From positions 1-16,613 of the forward strand of contig DADA01000092.1 of the NCBI GenBank assembly GCA_002494895.1: a stretch of 16,613 nucleotides of DNA, written 5' to 3'. This stretch comes from Nitrososphaera sp. UBA210. GTDB lineage: Archaea > Thermoproteota > Nitrososphaeria > Nitrososphaerales > Nitrososphaeraceae. Position numbers and translations under genes: made by a program. Below, piece by piece: positions 1 through 7,130 of the stretch (positions within the stretch are counted from its first letter, which is position 1; every line of letters begins with the position of its first letter). The notes under the pieces are model-generated. The model had not been told where the DNA came from and did not search any database. It saw only the letters and a list, made by a program, of their open reading frames with translations.

Positions 1-49
1 AATCCCGCCCAGTCCACTCACTAGCTCGCGGGCGGCCTACGCCAGCCGA

Positions 50-76
50 TTCCGAATTCATTTTCCTATTTCGGAA
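50..76. repeat. Inverted repeat TTCCGAA / TTCGGAA
   Basis: Perfect 7-base arms (50-56 and 70-76) separated by 13 bases, downstream of the CHRD gene. It could be a second transcription-end hairpin or a protein-binding site. Bases 1-157 show no convincing gene in any frame. Confidence 0.35.
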
Positions 77-140
77 CCACGAAATTAGGCCAGACGTCGC
101 AGTGTTGCTTCGATGACCATCGCAGCATGGGAGAGGACTG

Positions 141-158
141 CAGACAAAAAAGGTCTGC
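141..158 (-). terminator. Putative terminator hairpin of the CHRD gene
   Basis: GCAGAC (140-145) and GTCTGC (153-158) form a perfect 6-bp stem. On the minus strand the loop holds six Ts. It overlaps the TAG stop of the CHRD gene. T-rich stretches end archaeal transcription, so this is a reasonable but unproven stop. Confidence 0.35.
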
Positions 159-1387
159 TACGTCCGTAGTCCTCCGAATCTATGGACCCGTTTTGTCGCA
201 AGGATTACTCCAACGATTGATATTGATGCCACGATGAGCGCCAAGGAACCGAACTCTGGAACTATCGTCGTGCCCATGATCTCGATTTCCTGAGCCCCTT
301 CATCAAACTCGATCTCCAGAACTCTGGCGTTTGCAGTGGGGGCTAGTTCTGTGAAGTTAGCCGAGGCTCCATCAATAAACACCGAGAAGTCCTCATCTGC
401 ATCTATCACTTCAGTCGGAAGCCATAGTGTGAGAACGCCGCTGGCATTGGACGAGATAGTGAATAATAGGCTTTTTGATTCTACGTCCGCATCCACGCTT
501 TGCAGTGAGCCACCTGTAACTTCAAACGGAATATCATACGATTGACCTTCTATTTCGACAGATGCCATTTCCTGTTCGGGCTCTTCGCCTCCTGCCATTG
601 ATGTACCGACAATTTCAATTTCCTGTGCTCCATTTTCGAACTCTATTCGTAGGACTCTGGCATCCGCAGTTGGATCTAGCTCATCAACTACAAAATGCCC
701 GAATGTATCATCAATAAACACCGAGAAGTCCTCATCTGAGTCTATTACTTCAGTTGGGAGCCATATAGTGAGATTTCCATCCGATGTAGATGAAATATTG
801 GCCATCAAGGTTTGGATCGTTGAATCCGCAGTCAACTCTTCCAGAGTGCCACCGCTAATTGTGTACTGAATCTCAAACTCTTCGTCACCGATTACTACTG
901 TCGCAGTTTCTGTTGAGACATCGTCTGGAGGCGACTCGCAAGAAACTTGCCCTCTAATCTCGCCGTTTGGATTCGCATCAGTGTGGATGTTTATGTAGAG
1001 CTCTTCATCAAGCAGCATCGACGCCTGCTCTGCCGTTAATTCAGCCGAGCCTTCCATCGGCGAATCGAGGCCGGATACTTCGCCTATGTTCACCTGCACT
1101 CCCGCGTTAACGCCAGTTGCCCCAGGTCCATGGAAATGCGCTGCATTTGCAGGTCCTGACAGCTCAGAAAATTCTATAGACCATGTTAATTCGTTACTAG
1201 AGGGGTCATACTCCATGGAAGCAGATCCGCTACCCTCAGTGTCCACAGCAGGCACTTCTTGAGCGCCGTCAAGAGACGCAGAACAAGCCGAAGAGGTGGT
1301 CGAGTACGCTGCATTCGGATTGGCAACCAGAATCATTCCAATCACGAACAGAAAGCTTATCGGTACCGATAATGTCCTAAACTTCAT
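158..1387 (-). CDS. Secreted CHRD-domain protein with PEFG-CTERM surface anchor
   Basis: Predicted cell-surface protein of 409 residues, counted from the ATG at 1387. A longer reading frame runs to 1465, but the 1387 start gives a clean signal peptide (residues 1-28) and lies about 27 bases after a TATA-like box. Residues 35-150 form a CHRD (chordin-type) domain with the typical AAHFHGP and NGEIRGQV segments; C35 and C150 could form a disulfide. Two homologous beta-rich modules follow (about 161-262 and 275-372), each with a TEVID(S/A)DEDFSVFID stretch. The tail is PEFG (377-380), a hydrophobic segment (381-397) and basic residues, which matches the PEFG-CTERM signal processed by archaeosortase-type enzymes in Thaumarchaeota. 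The role is unknown: attachment, envelope structure or ligand binding are all possible. It appears to be transcribed alone. Confidence 0.9.
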   Translation of the reverse strand: MKFRTLSVPISFLFVIGMILVANPNAAYSTTSSACSASLDGAQEVPAVDTEGSGSASMEYDPSSNELTWSIEFSELSGPANAAHFHGPGATGVNAGVQVNIGEVSGLDSPMEGSAELTAEQASMLLDEELYINIHTDANPNGEIRGQVSCESPPDDVSTETATVVIGDEEFEIQYTISGGTLEELTADSTIQTLMANISSTSDGNLTIWLPTEVIDSDEDFSVFIDDTFGHFVVDELDPTADARVLRIEFENGAQEIEIVGTSMAGGEEPEQEMASVEIEGQSYDIPFEVTGGSLQSVDADVESKSLLFTISSNASGVLTLWLPTEVIDADEDFSVFIDGASANFTELAPTANARVLEIEFDEGAQEIEIMGTTIVPEFGSLALIVASISIVGVILATKRVHRFGGLRT

Positions 1388-1410
1388 TATTAGTGCATTG
1401 TTTTTTTTCG

Positions 1411-1417
1411 TAATAAA
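1411..1417 (-). promoter_or_regulatory. TATA-like box of the CHRD gene
   Basis: TTTATTA on the minus strand, centred about 27 bases before the ATG at 1387. This spacing predicts a leaderless mRNA, and no Shine-Dalgarno sequence is visible. Confidence 0.45.
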
Positions 1418-1849
1418 GGTTGTGCAAATTGTGTCTGCTCGAACAATGACAAGAAATAATAACAAAATTACAGGAAATTCCTATGTACCTCCAGATCTAA
1501 CGTGATCACTCTCATGCATAGGTAACCTCAGTTCAGCGTGCCAATGAAACCCCAAAAAAAACGCGTGAGAAAAGGCGCAAGCTGCCGTCACATACGGCTG
1601 CCTGGAAATCGACTAGAAACAGTGAGGTAGAGGTGGCGTCTGTGTTCCACTAGATCATGGACTCGCCAGTATCCGGAGCAATTTTTCAGAAAAATGTGTT
1701 TTCGTTACTGATACGGCTCCTCAAGATCGTCGATCGAAAGCTGATTACATATCTCAGTCAAAACAAGGCTTGTTCTGCGCTCATCATCTTGTATAGAACC
1801 TTTGGATCCATGCTCCACCCTCTGCATCCCCTTCCCCAGTTCCTAGCAA

Positions 1850-1873
1850 TTAGCTCAAGCTAATAAGCTTTTT
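1850..1873 (+). terminator. Putative terminator in the long intergenic stretch
   Basis: Inverted repeat TTAGCT-CA-AGCTAA followed by AAGCTTTTT, a stem then T run on the plus strand. No confident gene ends here. It either closes an unrecognised short transcript or is chance. Confidence 0.3.
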
Positions 1874-2018
1874 CGCGCGGCATTTGAGGTCGATCCCGGC
1901 TAACATACCGCATGTATCTCACGTTCGGTAGCTGTCTGAATGTCCAGTCACGAACCAGTTCTGAGATCAGATTCTAGGCGCGTTGCTGTGTCGCTCATTG
2001 AAATCGTTGGTGGAAAAT

Positions 2019-2027
2019 CTATTTAAG
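2019..2027 (+). promoter_or_regulatory. TATA-like box of the small basic protein gene
   Basis: CTATTTAAG, centred about 33 bases before the ATG at 2056. It predicts transcription starting a few bases before the start codon. Confidence 0.5.
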
Positions 2028-2055
2028 CAGATACAGCTCTTAAAATCAAAAGAAT

Positions 2056-2370
2056 ATGGCGAGAAGGACCAGACGACCAGCTACCAAAACTCTCATTATC
2101 AATAAAGGCAGGGATTTCGTTGTGGATAGATTAATCGAGCCATGTAAGGAGGACAATCATTCTAAATGCACGGGCTGGGCTGTGATCAAAAAAGAGCAGT
2201 CGCTCGTCAATGCCAACTATTTTCTTAGATGCACATGCAAATGCCACAAGAACGTTGTGCAAATCAAGCGGAAAAAGCATTCGCTGAGGAAAAGTAAGAC
2301 AGCAAAGAAACGAAAACTGAAGAAAAAGGGCAAGAGGAGCAGGACCGGCAAGAAGGCCAGGAAACGGTAG
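2056..2370 (+). CDS. Small basic Cys/His protein, probably nucleic-acid binding
   Basis: 104 residues. Residues 30-64 carry C30, H35, C38 and then a CTCKCH cluster (C59, C61, C63, H64), enough ligands for one zinc site. Residues 66-104 are mostly Lys and Arg with almost no acidic residues, like the tails of histone-like or ribosome-associated proteins. The N-terminus is also basic. I believe small proteins with this CxCxCH segment recur in Nitrososphaera-type genomes, but I cannot name a characterised family. Binding to DNA or RNA is inferred from charge and the putative metal site. The ATG is the first start after a TATA-like box. The gene converges on the HEAT-like frame, with only four bases between the two stop codons. 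Confidence 0.75.
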   Translation: MARRTRRPATKTLIINKGRDFVVDRLIEPCKEDNHSKCTGWAVIKKEQSLVNANYFLRCTCKCHKNVVQIKRKKHSLRKSKTAKKRKLKKKGKRSRTGKKARKR

Positions 2371-2374
2371 CGAA

Positions 2375-2566
2375 CTAGTCGTTATTTCTTATCTTGGTGA
2401 GCGTAATGAGGCATAGCGCCTTGAACGCCTCTTCATCCCTGTCTTTGGGAAGGCATTCGATTATCTCGCGTAGCGCGGGTATCGCCTTCTCACCATACCG
2501 TGCGAGTGCATAGATCGAGCGAGTTCTTATGACCTGAGAGCTCGAAAATATCGCGTCATCCTTCAT
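2375..2566 (-). CDS. HEAT-like repeat protein, short
   Basis: 63 residues from the ATG at 2566. The stretch RTRSIYALARYGEKAIPALREII followed by a second helix pair has the spacing of HEAT / PBS-lyase-type repeats, which make protein-protein contacts. The same frame stays open upstream to a TGA at 2672-2674 and reads smoothly into the repeat (about 33 more residues, including SERFLTEDQ). No ATG, GTG or TTG occurs there, only a CTG at 2665. So the protein is either really this short, uses a rare start, or has lost its original 5' end. Two repeats is small for this family. It overlaps nothing, but its stop lies four bases from the stop of the convergent gene. Confidence 0.5.
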   Translation of the reverse strand: MKDDAIFSSSQVIRTRSIYALARYGEKAIPALREIIECLPKDRDEEAFKALCLITLTKIRNND

Positions 2567-2776
2567 TATGGAAATTGATTGATCTTCGGTAAGGAACCTC
2601 TCCGATCTCTGGACGCTACCTTTCTTTATCGTGCGTATTTGGCTGGTTATGCTATGAATCGGCAGGTCTAATCATAAAAGGAGATATGAACCAAGCCGAC
2701 TGATTTTCGGTAACCAGAAGTACGTAACACAAAGCTACGAATTTACATTGCTCTTGTCTGAATCGATCCCAGCTCA

Positions 2777-3748
2777 TTACTGAGGTGATAATTCAGAGTT
2801 TACCAGAGTCAAGGGACTTTTTCCCTCAGCAACTCTTATGATGTTTGATGCGATTACTCCCGCTATCGCTTCCACAGACTCTCTTGTCCACCCGGCAAGA
2901 TGCGGAGTCAAAACAAAATTATCCAACTGCAAAAGTTTGTCAGTAGGATCTGCCGGTTCTTCCCAAAAGACATCAAAAGCTGCGCCTGCAATCGTTCTGT
3001 GCTCAAGGGCGATATACAGTGCCTCTCTATCAACGACCGGTGCCCGAGCTACGTTTACCAAGAATGCAGACTGCTTCATCGACGCAAGCTCCTCGCTACC
3101 TATCATGCCCCGGGTCTCCAGAGTAAGCGGAACGTGAAGTGAAATGATGTCTGCTCGGGGGATGAATTCCGACAATGCTTCCGGTCCCTTTACTTCGTCA
3201 GCGAAAAACGATGTCTCTCTGCCGGGCTTTGTTCCGATCGGGTCCTTTGTCACGGCGATCACATTCAATCCAAACGCCTTGGCTCTCTTTGCAACCTCCA
3301 TTCCTGAAGCACCCAATCCGACGACTAACAGGGTCTTTCCATAGAGCTCTGCACCCATGCTTCCGGGGCTCCTCCTTTTCATCAGGCTTTTGCCGGCACA
3401 TTGCATGTTCTTTGCTATGAACATCATGAGGAACAAGGCATGTTCGGCGACAGAAATCGCATTTGCGAGTGGGACGTTCGCGACAAAAATGGATTTTGAT
3501 GTGCAGTATTTCACGTCAATGTTGTCGTAACCTATGCCTGCCTGATGCACCAGCCTTAGATGGGGGCACGAGTCTATCAACGATTTGTCTATCCTGGTCG
3601 TGCCATTGACGATTGCCTCTGCATCAGATACCTGTGAAGTCAGTGGCTGATTCATATCGACCAGTTGGGACTGAAAGCCGTGTTCCTCAAGTCTGCTATC
3701 GAGAATTTCTTTGAACGAAGACGATCTCAGTGTGACCTTTATCTTCAA
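2777..3748 (-). CDS. D-isomer specific 2-hydroxyacid dehydrogenase
   Basis: 323 residues, the usual family length. It should interconvert a 2-keto acid and a D-2-hydroxy acid with NAD(P)H in the cytoplasm. The Rossmann nucleotide-binding loop is GLGASG (144-149). The catalytic triad is visible: R235 (NVARAPVVD), E264 (FWEEP) and H283 (TPHLAGW). The first 100 residues and the C-terminus form the substrate domain. No ACT domain follows, so it is unlike long regulated phosphoglycerate dehydrogenases. Glyoxylate/hydroxypyruvate reductase or a SerA-like enzyme are both possible, and substrate and cofactor preference cannot be read from sequence. The start is TTG with AGGT about 11 bases before it. 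The stop of the upstream membrane-protein gene is 15 bases away in the same frame, so the two are probably one operon. Confidence 0.9.
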   Translation of the reverse strand: MKIKVTLRSSSFKEILDSRLEEHGFQSQLVDMNQPLTSQVSDAEAIVNGTTRIDKSLIDSCPHLRLVHQAGIGYDNIDVKYCTSKSIFVANVPLANAISVAEHALFLMMFIAKNMQCAGKSLMKRRSPGSMGAELYGKTLLVVGLGASGMEVAKRAKAFGLNVIAVTKDPIGTKPGRETSFFADEVKGPEALSEFIPRADIISLHVPLTLETRGMIGSEELASMKQSAFLVNVARAPVVDREALYIALEHRTIAGAAFDVFWEEPADPTDKLLQLDNFVLTPHLAGWTRESVEAIAGVIASNIIRVAEGKSPLTLVNSELSPQ

Positions 3749-3763
3749 TCGCAGCCAACCTGT

Positions 3764-4261
3764 TCATTGCCTTGGGCATTTTAACCTTGATGGCTGACCA
3801 AGACGCCCCTTCTTGTCTTTTGCAAAATACAGAATTAGGAGGGCTAACATCCCATACTGAAAAACGAGCATTCCAAGGTGAAGCGGAGGAATGCTTGAAG
3901 GCATTTGCACTATAGCCTCTACCGGGAGTTTTAGCACCTGGTCCGCAAGGAGCGCAAGAAGGACTATCTTCCAGATGTCGCTGCGTCTTATTCTGGGAAT
4001 TGCTAGGGGTGCCCCCGCGGCCATCGCACCGAACGCGGGACCCAGGATGGAATACAAAAGAAAGTTGCTGGGATTGCCGTAGCATGTGGAGTAGCCGCCG
4101 AAAGGATTGACCCAGATTTCGAATTGGTACCCTTCTGAGGAGCAGACTAGATTGTGACCCATGTGGTGCACGAGACTCAGTTCCGATCCGGCGGCGAAAT
4201 AGAATAGCAGGGCCAAGGCTACAGTCTTTCTGTTGTACAGGCGCAACCGCGCCCGCAGCAA
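3764..4261 (-). CDS. Four-helix membrane protein, M50B-like with altered HExxH
   Basis: 165 residues with about four hydrophobic segments (13-30, 66-88, 97-112, 128-147) and a basic tail. Residues 32-36 read HHMGH, followed by NPFGGYST (52-59) and ILGPAFGAMAAG (72-83). This order, His-box, then GG(Y)T, then a Gly/Pro-rich helix, resembles M50B-like membrane metalloproteases, whose box is HExGH. Here His replaces the catalytic Glu, so if related it is probably inactive as a protease or has another role; two cysteines (C40, C60) flank the loop. The start is TTG. No ATG or GTG lies between it and the upstream in-frame stop at 4322-4324. It heads a probable two-gene operon with the hydroxyacid dehydrogenase. 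The family relation is an inference. Confidence 0.7.
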   Translation of the reverse strand: MLRARLRLYNRKTVALALLFYFAAGSELSLVHHMGHNLVCSSEGYQFEIWVNPFGGYSTCYGNPSNFLLYSILGPAFGAMAAGAPLAIPRIRRSDIWKIVLLALLADQVLKLPVEAIVQMPSSIPPLHLGMLVFQYGMLALLILYFAKDKKGRLGQPSRLKCPRQ

Positions 4262-4596
4262 TTGAAATCCTTCGTCCTTTTTGCTTTCGATGACTTCTAG
4301 TGCGCAAGACCGAGCGATATGCTAAAGCATGTAGCCGGAACTTCCTGTAATATTTCAATCCCGCCAAACGATATGGTTCCAAAATCGTGGAACCTTACCC
4401 AGCAAATCGGTAGTGTAACGAATTACGAAGCTAGGCGGAAGCGAACACAGTCATAAGTCTCGCGAGGTGAAAAGACATACACAAGCTCACTCAAATCAAT
4501 GACAGGTCGAAATCCAATAGGCGTGCTAGAAAACTTGAACTTCAACACCCTCCACATTTTGGCCAAAGTCACGGGATCGAAAGTTCAGTCAGCTCA
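4262..4596. other. Divergent intergenic region with an inverted repeat
   Basis: About 335 bases between the membrane-protein gene (-) and the 121-residue gene (+). It must hold both promoters, though I see no clear TATA box. It contains a perfect inverted repeat GGTTCC / GGAACC (4375-4380 and 4389-4394, 8-base spacer) that could be an operator. The frame of the rightward gene stays open upstream but has no normal start codon. Confidence 0.4.
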
Positions 4597-4603
4597 GGTG
4601 AGG
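4597..4603 (+). promoter_or_regulatory. Shine-Dalgarno sequence for the 121-residue gene
   Basis: GGTGAGG ending 8 bases before the ATG at 4612, complementary to the archaeal 16S rRNA 3' end. It fixes the start and is one of few clear ribosome binding sites in the window. Confidence 0.6.
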
Positions 4604-4611
4604 TCTGGCTA

Positions 4612-4977
4612 ATGTCGTTCGACGACATGGTAAAAAATACAGGGGCAAACCGCCTGAACGAGCTTGTAACGGAGCTCGCAGCAGAGATAGCGGATATCTG
4701 CAGCGCGATGGAGCTCGAAGATAGCGCGTCATACGAGGCCAAGTGCAGGATAGTGGAGGCGGTAAACGGCGAGCTTAGGAAGAAGGCACTATACGGCATT
4801 ATCGATGTTGCTTCAAGTGGCGTACTGGTAAGGGACGAGCGGGGAACTCGGCTGGTCGCCTTGGAAGAGTTCCTGACCCGCGAGCAAAAGCAAGAGCTGG
4901 AAGAAAATCCGGGATGCAAGCGCGCTCTGCTATTGCAGCTCCGGAAAGATCTTTTGGCAAGAATCGCAGAGAGCTAA
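4612..4977 (+). CDS. Hypothetical 121-residue acidic helical protein
   Basis: I do not recognise a family. The protein has no signal peptide or membrane segment, is rich in Glu, Ala and Leu, and is probably mostly helical. A middle part (about 60-90: YGIIDVASSGVLVRDERGTRLVALEEFL) suggests a short beta hairpin. Two cysteines (C29, C46) and a third near residue 103 are not arranged as a metal site. The start is supported by a good Shine-Dalgarno sequence. The last codon is followed by a hairpin (4985-5002). It lies 169 bases before the histidine kinase on the same strand, so it could be linked to that system, but a TATA-like box upstream of the kinase argues for separate transcription. Confidence 0.7.
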   Translation: MSFDDMVKNTGANRLNELVTELAAEIADICSAMELEDSASYEAKCRIVEAVNGELRKKALYGIIDVASSGVLVRDERGTRLVALEEFLTREQKQELEENPGCKRALLLQLRKDLLARIAES

Positions 4978-4984
4978 CCTTCGA

Positions 4985-5002
4985 TGATACCTCACGGTGT
5001 CA
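4985..5002 (+). terminator. Hairpin after the 121-residue gene
   Basis: TGATACC-TCAC-GGTGTCA forms a 7-bp stem with one G-U pair, just after the TAA stop. No T run follows, so a termination role is uncertain. Confidence 0.3.
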
Positions 5003-5097
5003 TCTGAATGGCATTGTGTCCGATACCTGCAAATTTCTGCGCCATGAGGGGTCATCAGCGCTGTTTCATACCTCGTGTAGTATGCCACGACACACTC

Positions 5098-5107
5098 GAC
5101 ATAATTA
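5098..5107 (+). promoter_or_regulatory. TATA-like box of the histidine kinase gene
   Basis: ACATAATTAG, centred about 44 bases before the ATG at 5147. It predicts a leader of about 18 bases. Confidence 0.35.
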
Positions 5108-5146
5108 GCGTCTTTGTGCGCTGTGTTTCAGGAACAATCGTCGTAA

Positions 5147-6379
5147 ATGGAAGTCAACCACGACCGCGTCGGTATAAGGAGGGGATTTCTAGCTTCCCGC
5201 CGGGAAGAGATCATCGAAAGTCTTTACGATCAGGTAAGGACGCTCGAATCCCGGTACACTAAATTGTATGAAGGATCTCCTGAAATGTATCGTACTATAG
5301 ACAGAGATGGATTTATCATAGACTGCAATCGCGCGTATATAGACAACCTCGGCTATTCCAAGAAGGGAGAAGTCATTGGCCATTCCATTTTTGAGCACGC
5401 GGCAGACGAAACTCTACAAGCTATGCGGGAATCATTCGAAGAATGGCAGAAAAACGGCAAGGTAAGGAACAGGGAAGTGAAACTAAAGAAGAAAGATGGC
5501 ACAACTTTTCACGCCCTGATTAACGCGTCAAGCCTATACGACGACAACGGAAATATCATTGGCAGCAATACCGTAATAACGGACATGACCGAAATCAACA
5601 AGACCAGACAGCAGCTGCAGGAAGTAAACCAGGAGCTAAAGAAGGCGCAGGAACAAAGGGAAGATTTCATAAGGATAGCAGCTCACGATCTGCGTACTCC
5701 GATTCAGCCCATACTTGGCATGGCCGAGCTTGCGCTGCGCGATCCTTCCTACCAGAAGGAAGCACTGGATATTATTCTAAAAGAAGCCAGGCGGCTGAAG
5801 CAACTAGCCAACGACCTTTTGGATGTTGCAAAGATAGAAAGTGGCGCAGGTCTTCAGATCAACCTGAAGAAGGTCAGAGTCACAGACATCCTAAATGAAA
5901 TTATTGAACACGCAAAGCTTTGTGTGATAAAGGATATTGAAAGCGATAATAAGAACAGTGATGTCAAGCCAGTGCGCATCGCATCCTCGCTACTCCACGA
6001 TGAAGGCCTGATGCTAGAAATCGATCGCGACAGGATGATTCAGGCATTGACGAATATCATCGATAACTCGCTCAAATTCACGGCAGAAGGTCAAATAAAG
6101 ATCGAATCGAGCATGTCGCTTGACAGGAAATTCTTCGAACTCTCGATTTCAGATACAGGCAGTGGGATTCCCCAAGAAATGCTTCCAAAGTTGTTTCAAA
6201 AATTTGCGACAAAGACACCCAGCAGCCCCGGCAAAAAGTTTCACTCTCAAGGAACCGGCCTGGGATTATTCATAAGCAGATCAATAGTTAACGCCCATGG
6301 CGGAGAGATCTCGGCTCATGACAATTCTGATGGGCAAGGAGCAGTATTCGTGGTAAGACTGCCAATCCCAGCCCCTTAG
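5147..6379 (+). CDS. Soluble PAS-domain sensor histidine kinase
   Basis: 410 residues, no membrane segment, so a cytoplasmic sensor. A PAS domain spans about 40-150, ending in the typical NTVITDMTE segment. A coiled helix (151-172) leads to the HisKA dimerisation domain with the phosphorylated His in AAHDLRTP (H180). The HATPase_c domain follows: N-box TNIIDNSLKF (N303, N307), G1 box DTGSGIP (336-342), F-box around LFQKF (349-353) and G2 box GTGLGL (369-374). All catalytic elements are present, so it should autophosphorylate and pass phosphate to a receiver protein, most likely the one encoded 154 bases downstream. The PAS ligand is unknown. An in-frame TAA directly before the ATG rules out an earlier start. 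The kinase lacks its own receiver and any output domain. Confidence 0.93.
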   Translation: MEVNHDRVGIRRGFLASRREEIIESLYDQVRTLESRYTKLYEGSPEMYRTIDRDGFIIDCNRAYIDNLGYSKKGEVIGHSIFEHAADETLQAMRESFEEWQKNGKVRNREVKLKKKDGTTFHALINASSLYDDNGNIIGSNTVITDMTEINKTRQQLQEVNQELKKAQEQREDFIRIAAHDLRTPIQPILGMAELALRDPSYQKEALDIILKEARRLKQLANDLLDVAKIESGAGLQINLKKVRVTDILNEIIEHAKLCVIKDIESDNKNSDVKPVRIASSLLHDEGLMLEIDRDRMIQALTNIIDNSLKFTAEGQIKIESSMSLDRKFFELSISDTGSGIPQEMLPKLFQKFATKTPSSPGKKFHSQGTGLGLFISRSIVNAHGGEISAHDNSDGQGAVFVVRLPIPAP

Positions 6380-6393
6380 AATCGACTCACTAT

Positions 6394-6461
6394 CGTCTCA
6401 TGATTTGAGGATCCTAAAAAACTTCCGTGGACCATGAGATGGCTGACGTGGCTCTGAGACG
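6394..6461 (+). promoter_or_regulatory. Mutually exclusive hairpins between kinase and receiver genes
   Basis: CGTCTCATG (6394-6402) can pair with CATGAGA (6433-6439) or with TGAGACG (6455-6461), seven perfect pairs each way but not both at once. This could be a terminator/antiterminator-like switch, or simply overlapping repeats. Nothing else is seen in this 154-base gap. Confidence 0.3.
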
Positions 6462-6533
6462 CATGACAAAATGCTAGTTGTTTGGCAGAATTACTCACAG
6501 AGGATTAGAAGCCAGTATGCCTCTTCCTGAACT

Positions 6534-7073
6534 ATGAAGATACTGGTGGCCGAGGATGAGCCCAGCATTTCGCGACAGTACAAGCTGGCTCTGCAGGAAA
6601 AGGGCCATCATGTCATCCTCACAGGCGACGGAGAAGAGTGCTTAAGAGTATACAGGAATGCCATGCAAGATGCCGCCGTTTCGACTGCCAAAGCGAAAAG
6701 CCCTTCCAGGGACAGAACTCCATTTGACGTCGTGATACTCGACTATCGTATGCCGAAAAAAGACGGGCTGCAAACCGCGAAAGAGATCCTTCAGCTTCAG
6801 CCGGCGCAAAGGATAATCTTTGCATCCGCCTATGTTGTAGATACTCTCCGGGAAGCTGCGAAAGAGCTGCATCAGATTGTCGAGCTGCTCCAAAAGCCCT
6901 TCGGACTTGATTATCTCGTTGAAATCGTGGAAGACACCGAGGTATACATGCAGCTGGAAAAGCTGAATGTCAGGGTAAAAGAACTAAAGAATCACAACCT
7001 GACTCTATCGCAATTGGTGGATCTCCTGGCAGGCGTGAAAAAACTGCAGGCGACAGTGGCCGCGGCTCACTGA
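6534..7073 (+). CDS. Stand-alone response regulator receiver protein
   Basis: 179 residues with one receiver domain (1-135). The acidic pocket is E7-D8, the phosphorylated Asp is D70 in ILDYRMPKKDG, the switch Ser is S98 and the conserved Lys is K121 in LLQKPF. An insertion of about 18 residues (45-62) sits between the second helix and the D70 strand. After the domain comes a helical tail (136-179), probably a coiled coil, with no DNA-binding domain. It should act by protein contact, as a phosphorelay partner or by binding another protein. An in-frame TGA two codons upstream fixes the ATG as the start. It follows the PAS kinase on the same strand, so the pair is likely cognate. Confidence 0.92.
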   Translation: MKILVAEDEPSISRQYKLALQEKGHHVILTGDGEECLRVYRNAMQDAAVSTAKAKSPSRDRTPFDVVILDYRMPKKDGLQTAKEILQLQPAQRIIFASAYVVDTLREAAKELHQIVELLQKPFGLDYLVEIVEDTEVYMQLEKLNVRVKELKNHNLTLSQLVDLLAGVKKLQATVAAAH

Positions 7074-7099
7074 CCTTTCATCGGCGAGAATCCACAAGT

Positions 7100-7106
7100 C
7101 TTATTA
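7100..7106 (+). promoter_or_regulatory. TATA-like box of the dienelactone hydrolase gene
   Basis: CTTATTA, centred about 28 bases before the ATG at 7131, so the mRNA is probably leaderless or has only a few leader bases. Confidence 0.45.
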
Positions 7107-7130
7107 GTCAAAAAATTCAGGATATGTCCA

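Larger units (their letters stand above)
1388..2018. other. Long intergenic stretch, no convincing gene
   Basis: About 630 bases between the divergent CHRD gene and the small basic protein gene. It holds the CHRD promoter, an 8-A run at 1553-1560, a short hairpin GCCGT-CACAT-ACGGC (1584-1598), and an inverted repeat TTAGCT/AGCTAA (1850-1863) followed by five Ts (1869-1873), which could end a rightward transcript. A 68-codon frame at 1657-1863 ends at that repeat. Its composition does not look like its neighbours and I do not call it. Confidence 0.5.

Noticed and set aside
1657..1863. 68-codon plus-strand frame ending at a hairpin and T run
   Set aside because: No TATA box at proper distance, no nearby Shine-Dalgarno sequence, and composition (many Leu, Ser, Pro, His) unlike the neighbouring genes. 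The T-run hairpin alone is not enough.
3696..4382. 228-codon minus-strand frame
   Set aside because: Overlaps the membrane-protein gene in another frame; the product is Arg/Ser/Pro-rich without any domain, while the overlapped frame has membrane helices and motifs.
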